Shown here: one piece after another, positions 33,987-42,056 of the stretch | Numbering within the stretch: the first letter of the stretch is position 1 | How the letters are laid out: every line of letters begins with the position of its first letter | Origin: Sphingobacteriaceae bacterium | Lineage (GTDB): Bacteria; Bacteroidota; Bacteroidia; B-17B0; Aurantibacillaceae | Direction: 5' to 3' | DNA: 64,000 nt | NCBI GenBank assembly: GCA_002319075.1 | Contig: NVQB01000001.1 | Coordinates: 62,001-126,000 of the forward strand | Notes under the pieces: generated by a model | Told to the model about the DNA's origin: nothing | The model's input: the letters and a program-made list of their open reading frames with translations, nothing else | The model's database searches: none | Made by a program: the position numbers and the translations under genes

Positions 33987-34361
33987 TTATCTTAATAATT
34001 CCTCTACGCGTTTAACAAGTTCTTTGGTAGAAAAAGGTTTGGTTACGTACAGATCCGCGCCGAGTTTATACCCTTTTTGAATATCACTTTCTTTTGTTTT
34101 AGCACTTAAGAAAACAACTTTGCTATGTTTCAGCTTTTTGCTGGACTTAATATGTTTGCAGATCTCATAACCATCCACATCCGGCATCATAATATCCAGC
34201 AAAGTAAGATCAGGGGTGTTTTCATTTAACAGCTCTAATGCCTCGGTCCCATTTCGCGCAATTAAAACATCGTATCCGCTTTTGCGCATTAAAAATTCAA
34301 GCGACATTAAAATATTGGGGTCGTCGTCAACCAAAAGTACTTTACGAGAATCTGCGTCCAT
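33987..34361 (-). CDS. Single-domain response regulator paired with the SSF kinase
   Basis: 124 aa, a complete receiver (Asp12-Asp13, phosphoacceptor Asp56 in LLDIMMP, switch Lys in YVTKPF) and no output domain. It begins 6 bases after the stop of the SSF-STAC histidine kinase and is its likely phosphoacceptor. In the CrbS/CrbR acetate switch the partner has a LuxR domain; here output must pass through another protein. Confidence 0.93.
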   Translation of the reverse strand: MDADSRKVLLVDDDPNILMSLEFLMRKSGYDVLIARNGTEALELLNENTPDLTLLDIMMPDVDGYEICKHIKSSKKLKHSKVVFLSAKTKESDIQKGYKLGADLYVTKPFSTKELVKRVEELLR

Positions 34362-34367
34362 CTTTAT

Positions 34368-37079
34368 TTAAACATTTCTGGCTACGAAATTAGGAATTAA
34401 AAATACAAATCTGGAACCTTTTCCTTCCTCACTTTCCACCCATATCTTTCCACTATGCATGGTCACAATCTTTTTAGAAATAGCTAGTCCCAATCCGCTT
34501 CCTTCCGGCTTCTTCAATGTTTGGTTGCGCGCCTGAAAAAACTTGTCAAACAAAAAGGGATGCACCTCTTTGGGAATGCCTTTACCATTATCCTGTATGG
34601 TAACAATAATTTCGTCGTGGTTGTCAACCACAATAAATTCTATATGCCCATGCTCAGGTGTAAATTTAATAGCGTTCCCCAAAAGATTAATCATCACCTG
34701 TCGCAGCAAATCTTTGTCTGCGTGCAATAACAAGGTACTGTTAGGGTGAACAAGTTTTAAATTTATATTTTTATTTCTTGAAAGAGGTTCTAAAGAATCG
34801 TAAGCATCTTTTGCAAGATCGATCATACTAAAAGATGAAAGATTAAGTTTTTGCCTTCCACTTTCATAACGTTCGAGGTTAAGCACTTGTGTAATCAAGT
34901 GACTGAGACGTTCGGTTTCTTTAGCAATTTTCCCTAAAAAATCACTTCGCTGACCTTCTTCCATGTCTGGGTTGTCGTGTACAATTTCAGAAATGGCTCT
35001 AATCGAGGTTAAAGGAGTTCTGATCTCATGTGTTACAGTGTAGAGAAATTCATCTTTCAGAGCATCCATATCCTTCAACTGATTGTTCGCATTTCTTAAC
35101 TCCCCGGTGGCTTTAGTGAGCTCCAATGATTTTTTTCTAAGCTCTTTATTTACTTCCATCAATTGTTGCGACTCATGAAGAATTTTCAAAACTTCATCGA
35201 TGCTTATTTCCTCCTCTTTGGTAACAGATTGTACCATAATACGCGCCGAGGCAGAACCAATAACCCCTGCAAGAATCTTTTCAGAAAAATCAACAAGACG
35301 TGGATCAGCCTCCTTGTTATGATCAATAGATATTTTATTCCGTTGAGCGTAAGAATCGATAAGGTTCCGCGCCCGTTCTTCACCCAAAAAATTAATGAGC
35401 AGAGCATTTAGGTCGGGAATATAAGCTACGCCCTTCCAAACACCTTGATTATCTAGCTCTGCGTGCTTGTAGATATTTACAAAAAGTTCTGCCTGGTAAA
35501 GTTCCTGAGCCTTTTGTTTACTGTATATAGAAAAGAAAACAAAGCAAACAAGGTTAAAAAACATGCTCCAGATAAGAGAATGCGTAATACTATCAAATCC
35601 CTGCAAGCCAAACAGGGCGTTTGGTTTCAACCAGGACTGGCCGAACAATCCATCTGTAACAAGCGAAGCTCCCATAACCCCTGAATTTGCAAGAGATGGC
35701 ACTACCAGAGTATAAAACCAAATAATAAAGCCAGCAATAATACCCGCCAATGCGCCGTTCTTTGAAGCGCCTTTCCAATAAATACCACCAATAATCGCCG
35801 GCGAAAACTGGGTCACGGCAGCAAAAGAAACGAGTCCTAATGAAACCAAAGAGAAGTAATGTGCCACATGTTTTTCATATAAATACGCACAAATCAAAAT
35901 AAGGATAATACTAAAGCGACGAACATATAAAATAAACTTACTGAATGAGGTGTCGATTTTAGTTTTAAAAGTTGGGTTACGAAGAAGCACCGGCATTAAA
36001 ATCGTATTGCTAAGCATAGTACTAATAGCGATTGTTTCAACTATAATCATACTTGTTGCCGCCGAAAAACCACCTATAAAAATAAAAAGGCCAAGAATGT
36101 TATGGCCATAATGTAAGGGCAAAGCCAGCACATAAGTATCTGCATCTACTTTGCTGTTACCAAAAATTAATTCGCCGCCAAATGCTATAGGCAAAACAAA
36201 AATATTAATCACAAATAAATAAAGCGGAAATAACCAGACTGCTTTTTTCAAATGCACCTCCTTAATATTTTCAACAACACTTACCTGGAATTGTCGTGGT
36301 AAAAAAAGCACAGCCATCATAGAAGCAAAAATCATAAAGAGCCAACTTATGTAAGATGAACTTCCTTGTAAAACAAAAAGTTTACTAAGGTTTTCGTCTT
36401 TGATCGCCTGTGAAAAAATGTCACCAAAGCCATTGAAGATCCCGTAAGTCACGAAAATTCCAGCGCAGATAAAAGCGAAAAGTTTAATGAGGGTTTCAAA
36501 AGCGATTGCAGCAACCAGGCCCTCATGCTTCTCCGTAGCATCTGCCGAGCGGGTTCCGAACAAAATAATGAAGACAGCCAGAATGATGGTAATAACAAAA
36601 GTACTGTTATCAAAAAAACCATTATCCACCGAATTACTTTTAACGATAATTTCAAAGCTTGCAGTGATCGCTTTAAGCTGAAGAGAAATATAGGGTATAA
36701 CACCAATGATACAAAGCAAACTAACCACTACTGCAATTGAAAAGTTTTTGCCATAACGTGTAGAAATAAAATCAGCAATGCTATTTATACGCTGAAACTT
36801 TGTGATACGAATAATTTTACCAAGCACGGGGATCATAAACATGGCCATAATGGTCGGACCAATGTAAATAGCCAAAAACATAATGCCATCGCGTGTAGCT
36901 CTTCCTACACTTCCATAGTAAGTCCACGCGGTACAATAAACCGCCATTGAAAGTGAGTAAACGTAGGCATTATTAATAATGCTTCTTCCTTTCTTTAATA
37001 AGTACTCTGCATAATACGCAACACCAAAAAGCAGTAGTAAATAAAATAAGGCAGAAAGAATGACCAGCGTGTTATTCAT
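34368..37079 (-). CDS. CrbS/CbrA-like sodium-solute symporter histidine kinase (SSF-STAC-HK)
   Basis: 903 aa from the ATG at 37079. The first ~540 residues are a 13-helix SSF (SLC5-type) transporter domain. A STAC domain follows (LLINFLGEERARNLI, then ILAGVIGSASARIMV and ISIDEVLKILHESQQL), then a coiled coil, HisKA with His684 (VTHEIRTPL) and HATPase_c (NLLGNAIKFT, DNGKGI, GSGLGLAISKK). This order, apart from an absent PAS domain, is that of CrbS and CbrA, which sense or transport acetate or histidine and control acs. The acs gene lies 5 kb away. It overlaps the small membrane protein gene by 4 bases. Confidence 0.93.
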   Translation of the reverse strand: MNNTLVILSALFYLLLLFGVAYYAEYLLKKGRSIINNAYVYSLSMAVYCTAWTYYGSVGRATRDGIMFLAIYIGPTIMAMFMIPVLGKIIRITKFQRINSIADFISTRYGKNFSIAVVVSLLCIIGVIPYISLQLKAITASFEIIVKSNSVDNGFFDNSTFVITIILAVFIILFGTRSADATEKHEGLVAAIAFETLIKLFAFICAGIFVTYGIFNGFGDIFSQAIKDENLSKLFVLQGSSSYISWLFMIFASMMAVLFLPRQFQVSVVENIKEVHLKKAVWLFPLYLFVINIFVLPIAFGGELIFGNSKVDADTYVLALPLHYGHNILGLFIFIGGFSAATSMIIVETIAISTMLSNTILMPVLLRNPTFKTKIDTSFSKFILYVRRFSIILILICAYLYEKHVAHYFSLVSLGLVSFAAVTQFSPAIIGGIYWKGASKNGALAGIIAGFIIWFYTLVVPSLANSGVMGASLVTDGLFGQSWLKPNALFGLQGFDSITHSLIWSMFFNLVCFVFFSIYSKQKAQELYQAELFVNIYKHAELDNQGVWKGVAYIPDLNALLINFLGEERARNLIDSYAQRNKISIDHNKEADPRLVDFSEKILAGVIGSASARIMVQSVTKEEEISIDEVLKILHESQQLMEVNKELRKKSLELTKATGELRNANNQLKDMDALKDEFLYTVTHEIRTPLTSIRAISEIVHDNPDMEEGQRSDFLGKIAKETERLSHLITQVLNLERYESGRQKLNLSSFSMIDLAKDAYDSLEPLSRNKNINLKLVHPNSTLLLHADKDLLRQVMINLLGNAIKFTPEHGHIEFIVVDNHDEIIVTIQDNGKGIPKEVHPFLFDKFFQARNQTLKKPEGSGLGLAISKKIVTMHSGKIWVESEEGKGSRFVFLIPNFVARNV

Positions 37080-37291
37080 TTGCGTTTTTGTTCTGAAGAT
37101 CCTGAAGTATCCATTAAAATAAAAACTACGAGAATTAAAAACAACCAAATCCCAAATACATAAATATATAGTACAGGCACCGAAAACAATAAAGCTATTT
37201 TACTGGGTATAGAAATAAAAGGAAAATTTAGTAGCATCAAAGCAAATATACCGAGCAGAGCTGTTTTGAATATTTGTTTGCGAGTTTGCAT
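37076..37291 (-). CDS. Small two-helix membrane protein coupled to the SSF kinase
   Basis: 71 aa with two hydrophobic segments (about residues 8-28 and 35-60) and a charged C terminus (SSEQKRK). The stop overlaps the kinase start (ATGA, 37076-37079), so translation is coupled. Short membrane proteins precede many SSF symporter genes and are thought to act as accessory subunits; this is likely such a partner for the SSF sensor. Confidence 0.8.
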   Translation of the reverse strand: MQTRKQIFKTALLGIFALMLLNFPFISIPSKIALLFSVPVLYIYVFGIWLFLILVVFILMDTSGSSEQKRK

Positions 37292-37299
37292 TTTAATTT

Positions 37300-38040
37300 T
37301 TATTTCTGAATTCTTGCGAGCCGCAGTAAGATAGGAAATTTTATCTTCCTAACGATTTCTGCACCCCAGGCCTTTTGCAGTTCCGGGAGCATCGTTAAAA
37401 CCGGATTTTCATTTTTCTGTTTCTCGTAATGCTTCACGGCTGACCATGTTTGAAGGTAACCAATTAATTGATCAAATGTCCACTCATACTCATTTGGAAA
37501 TTCCGGAGCTATGAGTTCTTCAAAAGGAAAAGGAATAGTTTTATAATTTTCGTCAATGTACTTCCTTTCTTTGTCCCAATAACCACCTAAAACCTTACCA
37601 TATAATTCTGAAATTACAGCATCGGTTTCTGTACCTGTTTTTAGTAAACCATATCCTATAACTGCTAGTACGCCTCCTCGCTTTATAGTTCGCTGAGCTT
37701 CTGCGTAAAAAGCCGCAAAATTAAACCAGTGGATTGCCTGTGCAACCGTTATAAGATCAAAAGAATTATCCGCAAATGAAGTTTTCTCTGCTGATTCCAC
37801 CAGGTACTGAATATTTGCTTTGGCACTTGCTTCTTTAACTTGCGACTCACTTATATCACTGGCGTAAACCTGCTTAAAATTTTTCGAAAGCTCAAACGCC
37901 AGCTGACCATTCCCTGTTCCACAATCCCAGGCGCTTTCCCGCGTTCGTACAATTTCAGTTAGAAATTTTACCAGCGCAGATGGATAGCCTGGTCTGAATT
38001 TTAAATACTGTTCCGACTGTAGTGAAAAATTATCTTTCAT
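37300..38040 (-). CDS. Class I SAM-dependent methyltransferase
   Basis: 246 aa, methyltransferase type 11 fold. The SAM-binding motif I is WDCGTGNGQLAFELS near residue 40, followed by VYASDISESQVKEA and the post-motif SFADNSFDLITVAQAIHWF. This is the pattern of trans-aconitate-methyltransferase-like or ubiquinone-methyltransferase-like proteins; the substrate is not predictable. It lies 8 bases upstream of the small membrane protein gene on the same strand and may be co-transcribed with the SSF kinase. Confidence 0.9.
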   Translation of the reverse strand: MKDNFSLQSEQYLKFRPGYPSALVKFLTEIVRTRESAWDCGTGNGQLAFELSKNFKQVYASDISESQVKEASAKANIQYLVESAEKTSFADNSFDLITVAQAIHWFNFAAFYAEAQRTIKRGGVLAVIGYGLLKTGTETDAVISELYGKVLGGYWDKERKYIDENYKTIPFPFEELIAPEFPNEYEWTFDQLIGYLQTWSAVKHYEKQKNENPVLTMLPELQKAWGAEIVRKIKFPILLRLARIQK

Positions 38041-38083
38041 TTCTACTTCTGTAAATTTACAAATGTTCAGTTAATGTTTTAAT

Positions 38084-38117
38084 AAAAAACACCCAATGCT
38101 TACATCGGGTGTTTTTT
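38084..38117. terminator. Strong Rho-independent terminator
   Basis: AAAAAACACCC at 38084-38094 pairs perfectly with GGGTGTTTTTT at 38107-38117 around a 12-base loop. It follows the minus-strand two-helix protein gene at the end of the porin/MFS transcript. Confidence 0.9.
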
Positions 38118-38119
38118 AC

Positions 38120-38371
38120 TTAAAGGTCTTTTGAGCTTTTTGGAAGTTTTCTGTATTCATCCTGCAGGGCGTAATAACCAAAAATTGCAAGACCAGTACA
38201 AATGGGAATAAAGATAAATAAGATAATTCCCCATTGCAACGCTGTATTTGTTCTGGCAATGCCCTCTTTGGCGGCATGCGTTTTTTCAATCGCCTGCATA
38301 AACATAAAGATTACTGCTGAAGGAGCCAGTAGTATCCAAACCACTCCTAGTATTTTTTTTAATCCGTTCAT
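38120..38371 (-). CDS. Small two-helix membrane protein downstream of the MHS transporter
   Basis: 83 aa with two membrane helices (about residues 5-27 and 45-67), a periplasmic loop with KTHAAKEGIARTNTALQW and a polar C terminus (EYRKLPKSSKDL). It follows the transporter gene by 32 bases and ends just before a strong terminator. Similar short proteins accompany this transporter type in Bacteroidota; I take it to be an accessory subunit of unknown function. Confidence 0.78.
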   Translation of the reverse strand: MNGLKKILGVVWILLAPSAVIFMFMQAIEKTHAAKEGIARTNTALQWGIILFIFIPICTGLAIFGYYALQDEYRKLPKSSKDL

Positions 38372-38403
38372 TGTGTTTAATTTAAAAGTTTATAATTTAT
38401 TTA

Positions 38404-39930
38404 TTAATCTGCTACGTTTTCGTCTGATTTATTATTCAGGTAAACTGCACCAATAATAAGACTTAAAGTAGCAACTCCAATAGGATACCAGAGTCCTGAC
38501 AAAGGTGTTGACCCTGCAAAGCTGGCGATGAGTGTCGCAATAAAAGGAACGAGTCCTCCAAATACCCCGTTACCAATGTGATAGGGCAATGACATAGACG
38601 TGTAACGGATTTTTGTCGGGAAGAGTTCTACTAAGAAGGCTGCAATTGGTCCGTACACCATAGTTACTAAAAGTACCTGGAAAAACACAAATGCTACGAA
38701 TTTCCAAAAAGTGCCTTGCGATAATTGTTTGTCGATAAAGCTGGTTTTTTCTTCAGGAGCTATCGATGCATCCGCAAATACTTTTAAAGTTTTCACTTCT
38801 TTATATTTTGTTCCATCGTTTAAAGATTTCGCTGTTGTAGTGGTAATCAAACTATCTTTTGAATCCTTCACCAATTCTCTTTTCACTGATGGCTCGCCTG
38901 CTTCCTTCAATTCTGTTTTCTGAAACTCGGCCACATTGGTACTATCCATAAAATTTTGATAGATAGGCCGGTAAAAAAGAATTCCCAGTAACATACCGGT
39001 AAGCATAATCCACTTACGTCCTACTCTATCACTCCACGATCCAAAAATCACAAAGAAAGGTGTTGCAAAGGCAATGGCCCATAAAAGGATGTATCGTGAA
39101 TCGTTGAAATCCAACTTACAGGTATTTTCCAAAAACGACTGAGCGTAAAATTGACCCGTGTACCAGATTACCCCTTGTCCCATAGTAGCACCAAATAAGG
39201 CGAGCAGAACCATTTTAAAATTCGCCCGGTTGCTAAAGCTTTCCTTTAAGGGATTGACAGAAACTTTCCCTTCACTTTTTAACTTGGTAAATTGGGGTGA
39301 TTCGTGCATTTTCATACGGATATAGATGGAAACTACAACGAGTAAAATAGAAATCAGGAAAGGAATTCTCCAACCCCAGGCACCAAAAGTTTCTGCACCT
39401 AAGGCATTTTTTGTAAGAACAATAATTCCTAACGACAAAAATAACCCCAGGGTAGCTGTTGTCTGTATCCAACTGGTAAAAAAACCACGTCTGCCAGCAG
39501 GCGCGTGTTCAGCCACATAGGTTGCAGCACCACCGTACTCGCCTCCCAGGGCCAAACCCTGGATTAGACGTAAAATTAAAACCAGAATAGGAGCCGCATA
39601 ACCAATGGTTTCGAAAGAAGGAATTAAACCGATTAAAAAAGTAGAACCTCCCATCAAAACCAGTGTCAATAGAAACGTGTATTTACGACCAATAAGATCT
39701 CCAAGACGACCGAATACAAGGGCTCCGAAAGGACGCACGATGAAGCCTGCTGCAAAAATGGCAAGTGTATTGATGAGTGCGGAAGCTCCTGAATCAGATG
39801 GAAATAAGTGCTTACCAATAATACTGGCAAGACTTCCAAAAATATAAAAATCATACCATTCAATAAGAGTACCTAAAGAGGAAGCTCCGATGACCTTTGC
39901 AATGCTGTTTGTACCTGAAACTGTTTTCAT
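38404..39930 (-). CDS. MFS transporter, metabolite:H+ symporter (MHS) family
   Basis: 508 aa with 12 predicted membrane helices. The N-terminal signature GTLIEWYDFYIFGSLA and the RLGDLIGRKY loop, GGEYGGAATYVAEHAPAGRRGF and WSDRVGRK place it in the MHS group with ProP, KgtP and ShiA. A ~100-residue non-membrane insertion rich in Lys, Glu and Thr lies between helices 8 and 9 (about residues 305-395), a feature of Bacteroidota members. Substrate is probably an organic acid or osmolyte; clustering with the porin, acs and glyoxylate genes favours a carboxylate. Confidence 0.9.
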   Translation of the reverse strand: MKTVSGTNSIAKVIGASSLGTLIEWYDFYIFGSLASIIGKHLFPSDSGASALINTLAIFAAGFIVRPFGALVFGRLGDLIGRKYTFLLTLVLMGGSTFLIGLIPSFETIGYAAPILVLILRLIQGLALGGEYGGAATYVAEHAPAGRRGFFTSWIQTTATLGLFLSLGIIVLTKNALGAETFGAWGWRIPFLISILLVVVSIYIRMKMHESPQFTKLKSEGKVSVNPLKESFSNRANFKMVLLALFGATMGQGVIWYTGQFYAQSFLENTCKLDFNDSRYILLWAIAFATPFFVIFGSWSDRVGRKWIMLTGMLLGILFYRPIYQNFMDSTNVAEFQKTELKEAGEPSVKRELVKDSKDSLITTTTAKSLNDGTKYKEVKTLKVFADASIAPEEKTSFIDKQLSQGTFWKFVAFVFFQVLLVTMVYGPIAAFLVELFPTKIRYTSMSLPYHIGNGVFGGLVPFIATLIASFAGSTPLSGLWYPIGVATLSLIIGAVYLNNKSDENVAD

Positions 39931-39965
39931 AAGATGAAATATATAGTGTTAATTATTATTTTTAA

Positions 39966-41405
39966 TTAGAGGTAAACTTGGAATTGAATAGTAAATTCCG
40001 ATTTCTTACCCGACTTACTTACATCGCTCCAACGTTGCGCAGGATTTTCGTAAGTAAAAACCGGACGGATACGATAATTAAACGTAATCTTCGCTGAGTG
40101 CCCGGCAAGAAACCAGTTCATCCCAAAATCAGGAATTACTACATTATCTTTTATGCGCTCGTATTGCCCAACAGTGGTTGACACATAGGGCTGGAAGCGC
40201 CCGATTCTATTAACTTTTGGGAAAACAAATCCTGCCTGCGCAAAAATCACGTTACCTGTGCCGATAGTGGGAACGGCATTCCCGGTACCGTTATAACTCA
40301 CTTCACTGGCAATGGTTCCATTTGTAGGGTTATTGATGCCGATATTTCTTACGAAATTTTTACCCATGTCTACATAAGTGTAAGAAGCATATAATGTCAC
40401 TGCTGACTTTTTATTTTCACCCAAAGGCATGTCCATGAAAACATCTGCAGCAGCTAAAAATTGTGTGTGCGCCGTAGTGTCTACTTTGTTAGTAGCAGCG
40501 TTTACAGCGGCGGTCCACATAGCATTTTTCTGATGATAAAATCCAGCTCCGATATTGAATACTTTTTTTGTTCCTACATAGGTTCCAACATTAAATGGCA
40601 AGAGGTTACTTTCAATATCTTTAAACTGATAAGCAAAATAACCTGTGTATGCTGCTTTTGGCTGACCACCGATTTTATAGTTAGATAAAGGAAGTCCGCG
40701 TCTTGCTGAAACCGTATCCAGAGAACCAAGAGCAGTTCCCCTTGTCATCGCAAAGGGAAAATTCATAGCCAAGCGGTAATCCACGCGTTTATTTTTTAAG
40801 AGTTTACCTTTCAGGTACATTCCATACTGACGGGCAAATTGATCTGTCGCATCAATATTTTGCCAGCTAAATATCGGAGAATCCATGGCTAGAAAATTAA
40901 GCGTAGATGTTCCTGACATGCGTGATGGTCCTTGCCAATAGTGCAGCCCTGCACCTACAGAAATAACATCTTTGTAAATACGGTGTTCTACATAAGCATC
41001 ATGTAGAAACAATTGTGCTTTGCGCCCATCTACAACTGCAGCGCCAACGTTAGCACCCTGACCTACTCCACCACCGCTAACCTGGTTAGCGTTGTTAATT
41101 CCAAAATGCATGAGAATTAAAAAATTGGAATTAATCTGCGAATAAATTAAAAACCTTGAGCGACGCATACTCATGTCCCACTGATAATTTGATTTTTCGC
41201 CGTTAATGGCTGAACCCGGATTATTTTCGTTTGCCCGCACCCACACCTGATGCCAGGTAATAATCCGGACAAACTTTTTACCGCTGGTGTCCAGATTAAT
41301 TTTAAGTCCCGATCCGTAGTTATCAGTGCCCTGCGCCTGCACCTTTGTGCTGATAAAAAAAAGGAACAAAGCAAACCCGGATAGTAATGGTAATTTGTTT
41401 TTCAT
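39966..41405 (-). CDS. Porin-like outer-membrane protein
   Basis: 479 aa from the ATG at 41405, with signal peptide ending VQAQ. The mature protein is a long beta-rich sequence with RRSRFLIYSQINSNFLILMHFG, typical of the OprP/OprO-like porin class, and ends in the aromatic strand FTIQFQVYL. It lies 35 bases upstream of the MHS transporter gene on the same strand. Together they would carry one solute across both membranes. Confidence 0.82.
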   Translation of the reverse strand: MKNKLPLLSGFALFLFFISTKVQAQGTDNYGSGLKINLDTSGKKFVRIITWHQVWVRANENNPGSAINGEKSNYQWDMSMRRSRFLIYSQINSNFLILMHFGINNANQVSGGGVGQGANVGAAVVDGRKAQLFLHDAYVEHRIYKDVISVGAGLHYWQGPSRMSGTSTLNFLAMDSPIFSWQNIDATDQFARQYGMYLKGKLLKNKRVDYRLAMNFPFAMTRGTALGSLDTVSARRGLPLSNYKIGGQPKAAYTGYFAYQFKDIESNLLPFNVGTYVGTKKVFNIGAGFYHQKNAMWTAAVNAATNKVDTTAHTQFLAAADVFMDMPLGENKKSAVTLYASYTYVDMGKNFVRNIGINNPTNGTIASEVSYNGTGNAVPTIGTGNVIFAQAGFVFPKVNRIGRFQPYVSTTVGQYERIKDNVVIPDFGMNWFLAGHSAKITFNYRIRPVFTYENPAQRWSDVSKSGKKSEFTIQFQVYL

Positions 41406-41461
41406 AACCTTAAGTGTTTTTGATTTATATGAAGACAAATGTGCTATAACTAAGGACCTAA

Positions 41462-41500
41462 CTTCTTATCCGGATATACCCAGTGTTAATTAGTATATTT
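41462..41500 (-). promoter_or_regulatory. Promoter region of porin/transporter with ATATAC...GTATAT inverted pair
   Basis: Between the porin start and the regulator stop, ATATAC (about 41475-41480) and GTATAT (about 41492-41497) form an inverted pair whose halves match the TATAC core of the repeats in the acs promoter. It may be a second binding site for the InsA-like regulator. Confidence 0.35.
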
Positions 41501-41513
41501 ATTTCATCCCTCT

Positions 41514-41939
41514 CTAAACGGCGCGCTTGAATTTCTCCCATTTGATCAACATGTATTTATCGCCAAGTTCTGTAATGATCATACCAGAATCTTTTATCGC
41601 TTCACGGTCACTTAAAAAAGCCACCAATTCCGCATGTTTCAACACTTTGTATGTAGGGCGATATTCCATATTTTCCGGTGCCTGAACCTTGTACTTTTTC
41701 ACCCAATTCAACACAGACACGTGACTGACACCTATCAATCTTTCAATCTCCCGCAAACTCACACCCTCCAGATAAAGCTGCAGTGCTTTTATCACATAGT
41801 AGGGATCTATGTTTTTGCCATCTTTAAATACCGTGAAAAAATAATTACAACTCTTGCACCTGTACCTCTGACGCTCTTTAACCACGCCACTTTTAACTAC
41901 TTCCTGCGCTTGACATTTGGGACACCTGATATTCTCCAT
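41514..41939 (-). CDS. InsA-like zinc-ribbon/helix-turn-helix protein, probably a domesticated regulator
   Basis: 141 aa from the ATG at 41939. The first 35 residues are a zinc ribbon (Cys6, Cys9, Cys28, Cys31) followed by YFFTVF, and residues 48-82 a helix-turn-helix (YLEGVSLREIERLIGVSHVSVLNWVKK), the layout of the IS1 InsA protein and of IS1-type transposase N termini. No DDE catalytic domain follows; instead a 50-residue domain ending LGDKYMLIKWEKFKRAV. No inverted repeats or target duplication flank it. Divergent from acs across 117 bases containing paired 11-bp repeats, it looks like a transposon-derived transcription factor for acetate genes. Confidence 0.8.
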   Translation of the reverse strand: MENIRCPKCQAQEVVKSGVVKERQRYRCKSCNYFFTVFKDGKNIDPYYVIKALQLYLEGVSLREIERLIGVSHVSVLNWVKKYKVQAPENMEYRPTYKVLKHAELVAFLSDREAIKDSGMIITELGDKYMLIKWEKFKRAV

Positions 41940-41961
41940 AAAACAAATGTAGTTATTAAGA

Positions 41962-41991
41962 TATACCAATTTTACATATGTATACCAATTT
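41962..41991. promoter_or_regulatory. Paired 11-bp direct repeats in the acs promoter region
   Basis: TATACCAATTT occurs at 41962-41972 and 41981-41991, 19 bases apart start to start (nearly two DNA turns). The pair sits between the InsA-like gene and acs, about 40-70 bases upstream of a near-consensus -7 element (TATTTTCG, 42027-42034). Proposed operator for the divergent regulator; inferred from position and repetition only. Confidence 0.55.
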
Positions 41992-42056
41992 AGCGTAATA
42001 AATTATGAAGAGGTTTTTTAAACATCTATTTTCGTTCACATAAACAATCACACGTT

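Noticed and set aside
41514-41939. Insertion sequence (IS1 family)
   Set aside because: Only an InsA-like zinc ribbon and helix-turn-helix are present; no InsB/DDE catalytic part, no terminal inverted repeats and no target duplication. Its fixed place next to acs suggests a regulator.
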